A stretch of DNA of 64,000 nt from a virus (IMGVR_UViG_3300047470_000272:18128-82127); one strand, 5' to 3'. Counted from the stretch's first letter, positions 38,752-52,000 are shown. Notes: generated by a model from the letters alone, not told the origin. A program made the numbers and translations.

Positions 38752-38770
38752 GGCGTGATAGTATCACGCC
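38752..38770. repeat. Palindrome copy 3 (core GTGATAGTATCAC)
   Basis: A perfect 9-1-9 palindrome with the same 13-base core as the two par copies; the outer bases differ. It overlaps the stop codon of the endolysin gene. Third candidate ParB site. Confidence 0.8.
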
Positions 38771-39201
38771 CCCTCGAACGTTTTCCTCTCCAACGCGCGG
38801 CGGATCACCAGGCCGCGGATCGCGCGCCCGCCGGCGAAGCGCCACTTCGGGAACTCCGCGGCCGCGCCATCCCAGTCCAGGCGCCGTATTTTGCGCCTGA
38901 GCGTGCTGGCCGAGAGCGACCCGAGGCCCAAATTGTACGCAAAGCTGGTCACGGCCGCGAGCCGGGCCGGGTACGGCGCCAGCTCCGGGCACAGCTGCAG
39001 GACCTTGAGCATGAAGCCGCCCGCCTCGCTGGCCAGCAGCATGTCGCACTGGGTCTGCGTGCGCACCTCCCCTTCCTTCACGCCCCTGGTCGACCCCCAG
39101 CAGATCGTCAGAATCCCGACCACGTCGCGGTACGCGCGCAGCCGGCACCCTTCAAACGTGCGGATCAGGCGCAGGGCCAGTTCGAGCGCCTGCCCCATCA
39201 T
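38764..39201 (-). CDS. Endolysin, GH24 (T4-type) lysozyme
   Basis: Encodes 145 residues, start at the ATGA overlap with the holin gene. The catalytic triad E-8aa-D-5aa-T is complete as Glu17, Asp26, Thr32 in FEGCRLRAYRDVVGILT. It cuts cell-wall glycan between N-acetylmuramic acid and N-acetylglucosamine. No signal-anchor is seen, so it depends on the holin. Usual length for the family. Confidence 0.92.
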   Translation of the reverse strand: MMGQALELALRLIRTFEGCRLRAYRDVVGILTICWGSTRGVKEGEVRTQTQCDMLLASEAGGFMLKVLQLCPELAPYPARLAAVTSFAYNLGLGSLSASTLRRKIRRLDWDGAAAEFPKWRFAGGRAIRGLVIRRALERKTFEGA

Positions 39202-39680
39202 CGCTGGCCGTTCGCTTTCGAGATCGTGCGGTTGAGGAACCAGAAGCCCAGGATGCCGGACAGGATCGCGCGGTCCTCGCTGTCGTACACCTTGAGAATC
39301 GCTTCCCAGCCGCCGACACCGTGCGCCAGCGCCACCTGGTACATGGCCAGCTTTGCCAGCCCGTAGAGCGCCAGCAGGTATCCGGTGGCCACCGGCCTGA
39401 CCGCGAAGTTCAGGGCGTCGACCCACCCTACGTGGGTTAGTTGCATTTGACCCTTGAGCGCCTCGGTGAGCGCACTCATTTCGGCCAGGTTCAGGTCGGC
39501 TTCGCCCTGCGTGCGGATCTCGTCCTGGCGCATGGCGCTGCGGGTCTGTTCCAGCGCGATCTGCTTGTCGAGCAGGGCCAGCTCGTGCTGGTTGTCGCCA
39601 CGCTGCTTGAGCATGGCGAAGATCTCGGGCAGCAGGCGCATCAGCCCGCCGCCCAGTAAAGAAAGGAGCGAAAGAATCAA
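39198..39680 (-). CDS. Three-TM holin (Holin_3TM type)
   Basis: Encodes 160 residues. GGGLMRLLPEIFAMLKQ, a charged helical middle and two or three C-terminal membrane helices (around LNFAVRPVATGYLLALYGLA and AILSGILGFWFL) match the Holin_3TM family first noted in gene-transfer agents. It opens the inner membrane for the endolysin encoded next. It sits in the expected lysis order. Confidence 0.8.
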   Translation of the reverse strand: MILSLLSLLGGGLMRLLPEIFAMLKQRGDNQHELALLDKQIALEQTRSAMRQDEIRTQGEADLNLAEMSALTEALKGQMQLTHVGWVDALNFAVRPVATGYLLALYGLAKLAMYQVALAHGVGGWEAILKVYDSEDRAILSGILGFWFLNRTISKANGQR

Positions 39681-39705
39681 GATGGTCTCCCGGTTGGGCG
39701 CGGCG

Positions 39706-39813
39706 TTAGACGAACACCGAGCGCAGGGTCAAGATCAGGACCACGGTCGCCAGCGTGGCGGCAACGACCGCGAGGGTGTGGCACACCCGCATCTGTATCC
39801 TGCGGCTGGTCAT
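39706..39813 (-). CDS. Tiny single-membrane-helix protein
   Basis: Encodes 35 residues with one membrane helix (HTLAVVAATLATVVLILTL) and a basic N-terminus. It overlaps the next upstream gene by four bases. It may be a spanin-like or holin-accessory peptide; the sequence is too short to decide. Confidence 0.55.
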   Translation of the reverse strand: MTSRRIQMRVCHTLAVVAATLATVVLILTLRSVFV

Positions 39814-39992
39814 TTGATGTGCTCCTTGAAATAGGTGACGATCCACGAGATCAGGCCGACGACGGCCGATCCCAACGTCACGATTCCCCACTTCAAAGCC
39901 TGATCCCGGTCGGCCGTGAGCTTGGCGACCTTATCTTCCAGTGCGGCGATGCGCTGTTCGGCGACCGCCATGTGCGTTTCTTGCGAAGGCAT
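39810..39992 (-). CDS. Coiled-coil plus membrane-helix protein (XhlA-like)
   Basis: Encodes 60 residues. A coiled coil (AEQRIAALEDKVAKLTADRD) is followed by a C-terminal membrane helix (WGIVTLGSAVVGLISWIVTY). This order is that of XhlA-type holin or hemolysin partners. It is first in the lysis cassette behind the giant gene. Function is inferred from layout. Confidence 0.65.
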   Translation of the reverse strand: MPSQETHMAVAEQRIAALEDKVAKLTADRDQALKWGIVTLGSAVVGLISWIVTYFKEHIK

Positions 39993-40059
39993 GGTTGTTA
40001 TCCCTAGTTTTATAGTGGTACAACAATCCCCGCCCGCCCGACGGGGTACTTACGGAACA

Positions 40060-43000
40060 TTAGTCCTCCCCGTCTGCGAAATCGCCGGCCGAGCGCGCAT
40101 CCTTCGCGCGCTTGGCCGGCAGGTACAGGCCCTGTTTGGCCTGCTGGTTGTGCTTCATGCGGTTGCGCACCGACTGGGCCAGATGCAGCCCGCCGATGAT
40201 CCGGTTCGGGTGCGCGCGGTTGAACTCCCGGATCGCGGCCATCTGGTCGCCCACGTCCTCGTGCTTGATGCGCTTGCGGGCGTACTCGTCCATCAGCTGC
40301 TGGCGGCGGCGCTGCAGGGCCTGGTCGCGCTCGTAGATCGCGGCCTTGGCTTCCTGCGCCTCGCGCACGCGGCCGTTCGAGAACCCCAGCCACGAGGCCG
40401 CGTGCTCGGTGCCGGTGATGTCGTCGGCCACCACGATGCCGTTGCGGTCCTTGGCGCCGTCCTCCTCGGCGTAGCGGATCGAGCGCCACGGTCCCTTGGC
40501 CACCGACGGCAGCGCGGTCTCGATCGCGCGCGCGCTGTCGCCGCGGCCCCACTGCTGCAAGGCCCTGGCCCAGTTGGCGCCGATGCCGACGACCGGGCCG
40601 AGCAGGCCGGCCAGGAACGCGTCGAACGAACGCTCGCCCTGCAGTCCTTCCTGGATGTCCGGGAAGATCAGGTGGTCGGCGCCGACCCGGCCGGACATGT
40701 CGAACGGGGTCGGGCGCGTGATGCCGTGCGCCAGCACCTGGCCGGCCGTCTCGCCGAACAGGTCGGCCAGCAGGCGCCGCAGCGCCACCTCGGCGTCCCA
40801 CGGATCGTCGTCGCTGCCGCCCAGCATCGACGCGGCCGCCAGCAGCGTCGACACCGCCGGCAGGCCGATGATGCCGGCCGCGATCGCGTGGGTGACGAGC
40901 AGGCCGGCCAGCGTCTTTTGCGCTTGCCGGTCGCCCTGGAACGCGAGTTTCGCGTTGCGCGCGAAGGTGTAGATCAGGTTCTGGCTGTACTGCTTGAACA
41001 GGAACACGACCTGCGCCGCCGACCCCTGCATGAAGCGCGGGCGATTTGACGAGGCATAATCGAAATGCGAGGCCTTGGTCAGTTCGACCGAGGCGCGGAA
41101 CGCGTCGTCGTGGTTCATGCCGTCCTTGCGCGCCAGCCGGTAGGCCGCCAGCGCCGTCGCCTGGCGGTTGAAGCGCTCGGCGTGGTGGAACATGAAGGAT
41201 GCCACCTTCATCACCTTGCGCATGTTGCCGTGCAGCTGGTTGTCGCGGCCCGAGGCCACGCCGACCAGATCGTGCACCATCGTCAGGTCGACCAGGCCGA
41301 TGCGCAGCCACTCCTCCCAGGCGCGCTTCTCGTCGCCCTTGAGGATCTTGCCCATGTCGTTGTGGCCGCGCATCGCCAGCCCGGACGCCTCGATCAGCGC
41401 CGACGTCGCCTTGGAGTAGCCGAAGCGGCCGCCGAGGATCGGCAGCGCCACCGTCGGGGTCTGCAGCAGGTTGGTCAGCGCCGAGGCCGGCGACGCACCC
41501 AGGAACCAGACAAAACCGAACGAGGTCAGCTTCGTCGACAGCTGGTTGCCCTTCGGGTTCATGTAGTTGTCGTGGCGCTTGTGCATCTCGTCGATGACCT
41601 GCTGCGCCTTGACGTGGTCGTAGTCCGGGTTGGCGGCGTTGACGTTGGCGAACTTCTGCATGCCCTCGAGCACCTCGGCCAGCCGGTCCGAGTAGTTCAG
41701 CTTGGCCAGGTAGGACACGCCGTGGAACATGTGGTGGGCGAACGCGCGGCGCGCATCCTGGCTGAAGCCCGGCATGCCGGTGCGGTGGATGCCGCTCTTG
41801 GCCCAGGACAGGTCCGGCAGGCTGGTCAGATACAGCTGGTTGATCGTGTCCTGCAGCGACGGGTCCTGCAGGCCCGCGTCGTCCAGTGCGGCGTACAGCT
41901 TTTTCAGGAAGCCGCGCGAGACGGAATCCCTGGCCGCGTTGAACTCGGCGCGCTTCGTCACCGGCATCACCTGGTAGCCCTTGGACGCCGGGTACTCGGC
42001 CAGCAGGCGCCGGCGTTCGTCCTCGGCCTGGTTCAGGGTCTCGGCGAAGATGACGGCCTCGCGCACCACGCTTTGCCCCGGTTTCGGGTCCTTGCCGACC
42101 CAGCGCACGGTGACGACGTAGTCGCCGAAGCGCGCCAGCGGGAAGTACACGCCCTTGATGCCGCGCCCGAAGAACTCCTGCTCCATCCGGCGCATCAGGC
42201 TCTTGCGGTTGGGGTGCGCCGTCAGGGTGCGGTCGATCCGGTCCTTCACGGCCTGGCGCACGTTGGCGTAGTGGGTCTGGTACATCTGCGCCGCCTCGTG
42301 GAAGATCTTGATCGCTTCCGGCTCGGCCTTCTTGAGGGCCTCGTAGCGCGCGTTCAGTTCCTTCCAGTGCGTGTAGTTGTCGCCGGTGACGTAGGCCTCG
42401 GACGGGTCGATCTCGCGGCGGGTGCTGTCGTGCATCAGGCTGGCCAGCTCGTCGGCGCGCTTGAGCCTGGCCCAGCGGTCGACGATGGCGTCGGCCTTGC
42501 TGCCGCCCTCGGTCTTTTCGGCGTCCATGAACGCGGCCAGTTCGCTGTAGAACTGCAGCATGTTTGGCCGGTCGCCCTGCGGGAACAGCTTGCCGTAGAT
42601 CTCGGTCAGCTGCAGGCGGCCCAGGAACTGCAGGCCGATCGAGCGGTAGTGCGACAGCGTGCGGCCCAGCTTCGTCACCGTGTTGGTTTTCAGCGTGTCG
42701 CCGACCTGGCGCGCCAGCTGCTGCGGGGTGGCGCGCGACAGGCGCACGCTGGCCTCGTCCCTCGCCGCCGGCAGCGGGCCGGTGTCCTCGACGTTGCGCG
42801 AGAACAGCGGCAGGCCGCCTTGTACCTTCTCGCGCATGGTGTCGGTGATGTCGATCACCGGCTGGCTGCTCCACCCCTTGTACGGGTAGTAGTTGTTGGC
42901 GCCGAAGTCCGGGTCGCCGGTGACGCCGTGGTTGGCGTAGGCCAGGCGGCCGTCCTCGTCGACGTAGTTGGTCGTGCCCGGCTTCGGGTCGTACGGCTCC

Positions 43001-46000
43001 TTGTGGATGACGTCGCCCTCGTACACGCGGCCGCCGCCCAGCCCCTTCATCAGGTTGTTCACCGCGTTCGGCACGATCTTGTCGTAGAACGTGCGCATGC
43101 CGTGGCCGCCCAGGTTCAGGTTGTCGCCGGTGAAGCGGGCGGCGCTGAACGGATCGGCCTTGATCTGGTCGATCGCCTTGCTGGCCAGCTCCTTGCCCAT
43201 CAGGTTGGCGAGGTCGTGGTCATCGTTGGCCCAGGTCTCGTGCGGCTCGCCGTCCAGCAGCGTGATGTTGACGCGGTAGCCCGGCTCGTCGTGGGCCTTC
43301 TCGATCTCGACCGCCTTGACCTGCTGCGACAGGTTGAAGCGGTTGACGGCCTGGTCGCCGGTGACGAACGAGACACGGTCATAGCCCTTCTCGGCGGCGT
43401 AGACCATCACGCGTTTCAGGGCCAGGTTCAGCCAGGCCTCGGTCTTGCCGACAAACGGCGCGTGCGGCACGCCGATCCTGGAGTTCTGGTCCTTTTCATA
43501 CAGCGCGCGATAATGGTCGACGATGGCGTAGTCCGACGGGTTGTCCAGCTCCCAGCGGTCTTTCCAGTCGCGGTGGTGCTCGATCGCGCTCATTGCCTCG
43601 ATCGTGTAGTCGAAGCCGAGGTTGTCGTTCCTGTTCAGCACCTGGCGCGCGGCCTTGGCGGCCGCGTCCAGTTCCGCCGGCGGGACCGGGTCGCCCTTGA
43701 AGCCGTCACGCTTGCCGATTTGCCCCCAGTCACTCTGCAGTTCCTCGAGGTGGAGTACGCGCTTGCCCTCGCTGTCGGTGCGGTCGTTGAAGCGGACGTG
43801 CGCCAGCACGTTCTTCTGGTCCCAGTGGCTCGACTGGAAGGTATTGCGGGTGCGCTCGTTGTCCTCCTGCAGCGATTCTTCCTGCAGCGCGTGCAGCCTG
43901 GTGCGCTCGTCCGGTGCCAGGTCGTCCTCGGTCCACCCCGGGCGGCGCATGTTGCCCTGGACCTCCCAGCCGTACTTGTCGCTCAGCTCGCCGATGTAGT
44001 CGTCCAGCGTGAACGACGGCTCGCGCTGCGGCAGGGTCAGCAGCAGCTCGCGGTTGTTCTCGCCGCCCGGCAGCGTGTAGCTGGCGTAGCGCGGACGCTG
44101 GAAGCGGTTGGACGGCAGCCGGTAGGCCAGGTCGGCCTCGATGTTGCGCTGGTCGATCAGGTTCGACCACTCCTCCTGCAGCGCCAGGCGCTCGGGCGTC
44201 TCGTCGCTGTCCAGGATGCGCTCCTGCAGGTCGTCCAGGCGCTCGTTGTACTTGGCGAGCACCGCGTCGCGCTTGGCCAGGCCTTCCGGGGTCGGCTCGG
44301 GCACTTCCTCGCTGTGCATCGTTTCCGTGACGCGCACGCCATTCTCGGCCAGGTAGTCCAGCAGCGCGGCCTTCGTGACCTTGGTGTTCTCGCCCTGCAT
44401 CAGCAGCCAGTCCATCACGCCGGTCCAGTAGATCTCGTCCTGCTTGACGCCCTTCTGGGCGAAGCCGCTGCCCATCATGGTCTCGCCCCACTGCAGGGCG
44501 GTGGCCGACTTCTGCGGCAGGCGCTCGATCTGGCGCGCCAGCTGCGAGAACCAGGGCGACTTCATGCCGTCCGAGAACCGGGCGGTCTCCATGTTGCCGA
44601 AGGTGCGCGCGGCGCGCGAACCCTCGACCGCCTCCCTGGCGCGGGCCAGCAAGGACATGGTCTCGGCCTGGGTCTTGCCCTCCATCCAGTCGGCGACCCG
44701 GTCCAGGCCCAGCTGACGCAGGGCTTTCTGCACCAGCGCGGCGAACTTCTGCCAGCCGTTGATGGTCTTGCCGGTGCCGGCCAGATCCGCCAGCGCTTCC
44801 TCGGTGGCCAGGTTCAGGTCGTAGCCGAAGGTGGCGGCCTGCTCGCGCGCGGCCTTGGCCAGCTCCGGGTTGATGAGGCGCAGGCGGTTCAGCTCGCGGG
44901 TCAGCGCTTCCTTGCCCAGCAGGGCCTGCAGGCCGATGTGGCCCAGCGCCTCGTGCGCCAGCACGAACTGCACTTCGCCGGCGTGTCCGAGGTTGTCCGC
45001 CACTATCCAGACCTGTCCCTGGTAGGTCGCGCCGCGGGTGTCGCTAGGTGCCTTGAACGGCAGGTCGGCCACGCTCTGGACGACAGTTACTTTCGGGGCG
45101 TTCAGCCAGCCCTTCACGATCGGCGCGACCACGTTCTGCACGTCGCCCCTGGACATGCCGGTGTCGCTTCGTCCGCGCGAGAACTCGGCGTCCTCGTCCT
45201 CGGTCTGGGCCTCGGCCGGCTTGCCCAGCTCGACCAGCGGCTTGTATTCCAGCAGCTTCTCGAGCAGCTTGACGCCCTGCTCGCCGGTCGGGATGAACAC
45301 GCGCTCCTGCCAGTTGATGCGCTCGACGAACGCGCCGTTGTTGGTCAGCAGCTCGCGCTCGGCGCGGTTGTACGCCAGCGACTGGCCGCTGATCTCGATC
45401 CGGCTGTCGTTCGAGACGCGCACCTTCTGCAGCAGCCAGCCGTTGGCCAGGATGCCGCGCTGGCCATCCATCAGGCGCTGTAGCACGGTGCTCGGTGCGA
45501 CCTTCGACAGGTTCGAGCCGACCCCGAGGTTTTTCAGGGTCTGGTCCAGGTTGCGCTCGGATACCACGCGGCCCAGCAGGCGCTCGCCGTCCTCGGTCTG
45601 GGTGCGCACCACGCGCGGGTCGCCCGGCAGGCGGTCCCAGATCGGCAGCAGCATCCCGGTCAAGAGGTGCGTCTTGCTGGTGTAGGTCGTCGGGGTGGCG
45701 GCGACCTCGGCATCCCACTCGGAGCGCGCCGCGTCAGCGGTCAGGCGCACGAACGCCGGCACCTGGCGCTCGGTCTCCTTCTGCGCCACCAGGTGCGGGC
45801 GCATCTTGTCCAAGAGGCGGATGAACGCGTCCCGCTCCGAACCGGACGGGCCGGCCAGGATAGTCTGCTCGACCCGTTCCAGGCCGCGCTGGATCAGCAG
45901 GTCGGCCAGGCGGTGCGAGGACACCGTCATTTGCTTGTCGTTCGTGTTGGTGTAGGTCTCGGTCAGCAGCTCGTTGGTCGGCGGCGAGTACAGCATCGGC

Positions 46001-49000
46001 ACCACGGTTTTCTTGACCGTCTTTTCGCCGCGCGCGCCCTTGATGATCTTGTCGACCTCGTCGCCGTAGCGGTAGCCGCCGGTCGTGCGCAGCTGCGCGC
46101 CGCGCGTGACGACGTTGCCGGATTTGGCGTCGGTCGAGGTGCCGGTGCGCATCAGCGCGAACACCTTGCCGGTCCTCTCGTTGCGGAAGAAGCCGAGGAA
46201 CTTGTCGCCCCAGCGGACGATCTCGGACTGGGCCTGGTCGAACGAGTTGAAGTGCGTCGGGTGGGTCAGTTCCAGCTCGACATAGCGGGTGTTGGCGCCA
46301 GTGCGCTTGTCCTCGTAGACGACCTCGTCGCGCAGCTTCGTCACCTTGTCGGCGCGCAGGGTCTCCATGCCGGCGTCGAAGGTGCCGTTGGCCTTGGCGC
46401 GCTCGATCACTTCCGTCAGGCGGTTGAAGAACTCCTCGAACACCTCGTCCTGGCGGTGGGTTTCCAGCGACATCAGGCGGTTCAGGAACTTCGGCACTTC
46501 CGGCAGCTTGCCGTAGATCAGCGCGCCGGTGCTCTCGTCGATCAGGCCGTTCAGGCCCAGCGCGGCCGTCGTCTCGGCGAAGTTGAGTTTCGCCGTGCCG
46601 TTGTACATGTCGACGAAGAACGCCTGCACGGCGTCCGCGGCGTGCTGCGATTCGAGGTTGTCGGTGGCCGCGAACAGGCCCTGGCCGCCGGTCTCGCGCT
46701 GGCCCTTGGTCAGTGCGCCCAGCTGGTCCAGGCGCCGCGCGATCGACGAGATAAAACGCTTCTGCGCTTTCAGGTTCGTGGTCGGCAGCACGTAGTGCGG
46801 TTGATTGGCCTCGTTCGAGCGGTGCGTGCGGCCGAAGCCCTGCACCGCGTTGTTGGCGCGCCAGCCCGGCTGCACCAGGTAGTGCATGCGGCGGCGCTGG
46901 TTCTTCGCCCCCAGGTCCGACTGGAACGAATAGCCGGTGCCGCCGGCGTCGGAGAACACCAGCACGCGCTTCTTGTCATCCATGAACGCGTCGGCATCGG
47001 CCGGCACGGCGGACGCCGGGCGCTTCTGCTCGACGACCTTGAAGCCGCCCGTTTTCGGGTCCTGCTCCTGGATGAAGCGGCGCGAGCGGCCGGTGATCTC
47101 GGCCACGTTGCTGACGCCGAACGCGCGCACGATCATGTCGAGCGGGTTGTCCGGCACGCGGATCTGTTCGAGGTTCTTCACCAGCGCGTCGCGCTTGGCC
47201 ACCATTTCCTGGTTGAACACCGGGTTGCCCTTGGAGTCGACGACCGGGCGGGTGTGCTTGTTGCCCTCCTCGTCGGTGTACTCCTCGTGCTGCTGCACCG
47301 GGAACGAGTGGCGCACATAGTTCAGCAGCGTGTCGCGCGGGGTGAAGTCGAAGTCCTCGGGGATCGCCTCGTCGTCGTTGGCCATCTTGGCGGCCTGGCG
47401 GTCCTGCTCGGCCTGGTTGGTGTTCACCAGCTGCATCACGACCGCGTGGCCGTTGTCCAGGTCGCGCTGGGCGGCCTCGATGATCGTCGGCATCTGCATG
47501 GCCGTGATGATGTGGCTGAAGAAGCGCTGGTGGTTGCCCCAGAACGCGGACAGGGCGTTGCTTTTCGCCTTCGGGTCCTTGTTCTGCAGCGTGGCCTCCA
47601 ACGCGGCGTTGACGTTTTGCAGCACGCCCTGCCAGGCGCGCGCCAGCTCGTTGTAGATGTCGTTCTGCAGCGGGGTCAGCTGGTGCTCGAGGCGGTCGTA
47701 GGTGACGCCGTCGAACGACAGGGACCTGGCCAGGTACGAACCCTGGGCCTTCATGTCGCGCGAGACCAGTTCCATCGCCGCCACGCCGCCGGATTCGATG
47801 CCGCCGACGAAGTCCGTCACCTTGGCGAACGCGCTGCCCTCGCCCCACAGGCCGAGGCGGGTCGCGTAGGCCAGGTTGTGCACTTCGGTGGCGCCGGTCG
47901 CCGAGACGTAGACGATGCGCGCCTTCGGCAGCGCTTCCTGCAGCGCCACGCCGGCCAGCGCGGTGGCCGACGGTTTCGTTTTGCCGCGCTTGCCCTTGCG
48001 TTCGAGCACGTTGCCCATCTTGTGGGCTTCGTCGAACGCAATCACGCCATCAAAATCCTTGCCCAGCCACTCGACGATCTGGTTCAGGCGCGACTTGGAG
48101 TCGAGCTTCTTGTCGTTCTTGACGTGCTCGATCCCGCCCCAGCCGCTCTGGCCGTTCACCTTCAGCTCGTCGAAGCGCACGGTCGTCTGCACGCCGTTGG
48201 GCAGGGAGATCTTGGCCTTGTGGCCGCGCGTATCCCACGATTCGAGGGTGCCGCTGCGGCCGCGCCACTCGATCGGCGTGCCTTTCGGGTAGGTGGCCTT
48301 GAGCTGCTCGGCGCTCATGGTGCCGGGGCCGGCCAGGCCCGGGGCGTTGTTCTTGATGTCGCTGCCCATGCGCAGCGTGTCGTAGGTCGTGAACAGGATG
48401 CCGCTGTCGGCGTCGATCTTCTCGCCGGCCTTGACCTTGTTGTGCGCCAGGATGTGGTCGGGGTTGCCCGAGACGCCCGCGAAGTCGCGCTTCGCATCGC
48501 GCAGCAGGCCCTGCTTGGCCGACAGCCAGACCGCTTTCTTGCGGCCCTGGCGCTGGTTGTCCAGCAGGATGCCGGCGATCTCTCGGCCTTTTCCGACGCC
48601 GGTCCCGTCGCCGATGAAGAAGCCGCGGCGAACCTCGCCGCCCGGCAGCATCTGCTGGTGCGCCTGGCCGGCGTAGACCACCGCCTCGAGCTGGGCCAGC
48701 GACAGCAGGCCCTTCTCGATCACGGCTTTCGGCAGGTTCGGGGAGTAGGACGGGCTTGGGGGCAGCACGGCCGACATGGCGGCGGACTGGACCAGCTTGC
48801 CCGGGTGCGGCTTGGCGCCCGGGATCATTAGCCGCTGCGGGGTGTAGTTCTCGAAGATCGCGTCCGACAGCTCGCCGGTGGCGGCGGCCTGGTCGGACGC
48901 CTCGACCGTGACTTCGCCCGTTACGGGCTGTTGGCCACCATCGCGTGGTACAGATTCTCGATCAGCAGTTCCGCTGCGTCCTCGGGTGTTTCCGAGGCCG

Positions 49001-52000
49001 CCAGTTCCTCGGCCGTTAGCACCACGTCCAGCGGGTCCTGGCTTTCCGGGTTGGTCAGAAACCTCACCGCCCGCCTTGGCTCCCACCTGTTCGCCATCGC
49101 GTCCACCTGCGCTTCCATCCTGTCGATGTCCGGGTAGCCCGGCGCCACCGGAATCGGATTGATCCCGTTGTCCAGTCCCCACCGGATCAGCGTCAGCACC
49201 GCCGGCTCGGTCGCCAGCGGCTTCTTGCCCGGCAGGAACTCGATCGCCGCCCTGTTGATCGGCATCTGGTTGACCAGAAGGGTGCGCGCCATCCGTACCT
49301 TCAGCAGCTTTTCGTTCATTGCGGATACCTTCCAGCAGTGCCGGCAGTTCGGCCAGCGTTTTCACCTCGCCGGTGACGACCGCGGCCGTGGTCGGGCCGG
49401 TCTTGTCGATGACCAGGATCTGGTTGTCGAACGTCGTGCCGTACTTGGCATAGTTGCTGCCGTCGACGGTGATGTTGACGCGTACATTATAGTCCTGGCG
49501 GATCTTGGTCCACCAGCTCTTGAACGCCGGACGGTCGGCGGCCATGCCGCTGCCGACGATCGCCACCAGACGCCCGCCCTCCTGCAGGCGTTTGAGGGCC
49601 TGTTCGATGTGGGTGGCGCCGTTGTTGGTGTCGCGCGCGCCCTGCATGCGCCCGGCGGTCGCCGAGAACGGCGGGTTCATCAGGATCACGCTCGGCTTGA
49701 CGTCGGCCGGCAGGATGTTGTGCAGCTGCTCGGCGTTCTCCTGGAACAGGCGCGCCTCGGGCAGCACGGTTTTCAGGACCTCGGCGCGGCGCGACGACAG
49801 CTCGTTGACGACGACGTCGGCGCCAGCCAGCTTGGCGTAGATCGCCAGGCTGCCGGTGCCGGCCGACGGCTCGAGCACGACTTCGCCGGGGCGGATGTTG
49901 GCCAGCCAGGCCGCGGCGAACGCTTCCGACGGCGGGGTCGAGAACTGCTGGTACTCGTCCATTTCCTCGGTGCGGCGGGTCTGGGTCGCCAGGCGCTGGG
50001 TCCAGCCGTCCAGTTCCTCGATCTTGTGCACGGCGTCGGTCGCGGCGCCATCCGGGGTGATGCCCTGGGCCAGGATGTGGCGGTTCATGCCCGCTTCCAT
50101 CGCGTCGTACGCGTCCTTGACCGAATACTTGCCTTCGGCCTGGGTGCCGCCGAACGCTTCGTCGGCCACCTTGAACAGCGGGGCCGAGCCGAACGTCTCC
50201 TTCGCCTGCAGGCGCTGCTCGACCCACTTGGCGATCTTCTCGGTCGCCGACACCGGCGGGGCCAGGTTGGCCGACAGGCCCTGCTCCTTGGCGAACTGGA
50301 TCGCGTACGGGCGGATGCCGGGGCCGAAGTGCTGGATCAGCATCTTGAACAGGTCGACCAGCGTCTTGCCGGCGGCCTGGAACGCGGCCAGCGCCTTCTC
50401 GAAGTGCGGCTTCGCGGCTTTGTAGGACTCCTCGTCGAAGCCGGCCGGGAACGATTTCAGGGCGTTGCCACCGAACAGCTGGATCAGGCCTTTCAGCGAC
50501 TCCTCGATGCCGGTGACGCCGAGTTTGGCGGCCTCGCCGATCAGCTGCTTGGCGCTCTTTTCCTGCTCGGCCGACAGGGTCGGCGCGGCTTTCGGGCCGG
50601 TCTTGACGATCAGTTTCGCCTGCAGGCGGGTCTTGGCCTGGTCCCAGTTGATCGCCTTGAGGAACGCTTCGCGCCCTTCCTTGATCGACACCAGCGTGTA
50701 CGACTTGCCGCCCGGGGTCTGGCGCATTTCGCCGCCGCCGTCCCAGGTGACGTCGTACTCGGGGGTCTTGGTGTGGAACAGGCCGAAACCCTTGTGCTCG
50801 GTGTACTGGCCCGGCATGTCGTGGATGATCGACAGGCCGCGCGACGGATCGGCCAGCAGGAACACCTGGCCGTCGTCGATCAGTTGCAGCAGGTGCTGGT
50901 AATCCTCCTGCGTCCAGTGGTCGGCCTGGGTGGCTTCGCCCGGGTCTTTCGCCTCGGGCTGCTCCTGCTGCTCCTCGGCCAGCTCGCTTTCGGCCTGGTC
51001 GAACAGCGCTTCCAGGTCGCCCTCGGAGAGCGGACCGCTAGGCGGCTCGACCGGCTGCTGCTGCTGCTTTTCCAGCTCCTCGCGCAGGCGTGCCTCCGCG
51101 GCATCGCGCTCGGCCTGCTCTTTCGCCTTCTGGGCCGCCAGCGCCTCGGCCTGCTTGGCGCGCTCGGCCTCGTCCTTGGCGTACTTCTGGGCCACCTTGC
51201 GCGCTTCCTTCTCGGCCAGGTGCGCGCGCACCATCGACGGGATCTGGGCCTTGAGGGATTCGTAGGCTTCCTTGAACTGGCGGTCGAGGTCCGGGAATTC
51301 CTTGTCGAACGTTTCCTTGTCGAGGGTGACGCCCTTGTCGTTGAAGCGCAGCGCCTTCACCAGCGCGCCGAGCGCATCGTTGAACAGTTTCCTTTCCTCG
51401 CCCATCGGATACGGCGCGCCCTTGTACTGCGGCGCCTTGACCTTGCCCTCGCCGACCCATGCCGGGTTGACCAGGTAGTTCGAGGTGCCGCCCAGGGTGT
51501 CGTGGACCCAGGCCTCGGCGGCGCGCGCCAGCAGCTCCTTCGGGTTGCCCCAGTAGTCCTCGCCCATCGCGTCGGCGTTCTTCTTGTAGTCGGTCGGGCG
51601 GCCGCCCTGGCGGCCGGCGTCGTAGCGCAGGACCGCCTCGGCGTTCTCGATCAGGCCGGCCTCGGTCTTGAGGTTGTGGATCGGCGTGTTGCGGCGGCCA
51701 TAGCGCATGAACGACTGGCCGCTGACGGCCAGCGGCAGCTTCTTCACCAGGAACTCGATGTCGCGGCTGGTCGACAGCAGTCGGACGACGCGCTGCACGG
51801 CCTCATGCTGGACCCAGCTGCTGCCGTGCCACTGCTCGCTCAGCGCGTGGTCGAGCGCGTGGAACCACTCGTGCGCCACGGTGCCGTCGCCCTTGGTGTT
51901 GGTGACGTTGATGACCGGCACGGTGCCGCCGTTCGGGTGCGGCTGCCTGGCCTGGAAGTGCGCGGCGTGGCGGCCGTGGCCGAGTGCGCCGATCGTGAAG

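Noticed and set aside
41065-45483. Plus-strand frame of 1472 codons opposite the giant gene
   Set aside because: High-GC antisense shadow with Arg/Val/Leu-rich composition and no domain; same for long plus-strand frames at 45667-48831 and 4005-4793.
48900-49330. Giant gene as an assembly artefact joining two genes
   Set aside because: No stop or frameshift is seen and the nested gene is in a distinct frame with its own ribosome site; kept as one gene, though read-level proof is absent.
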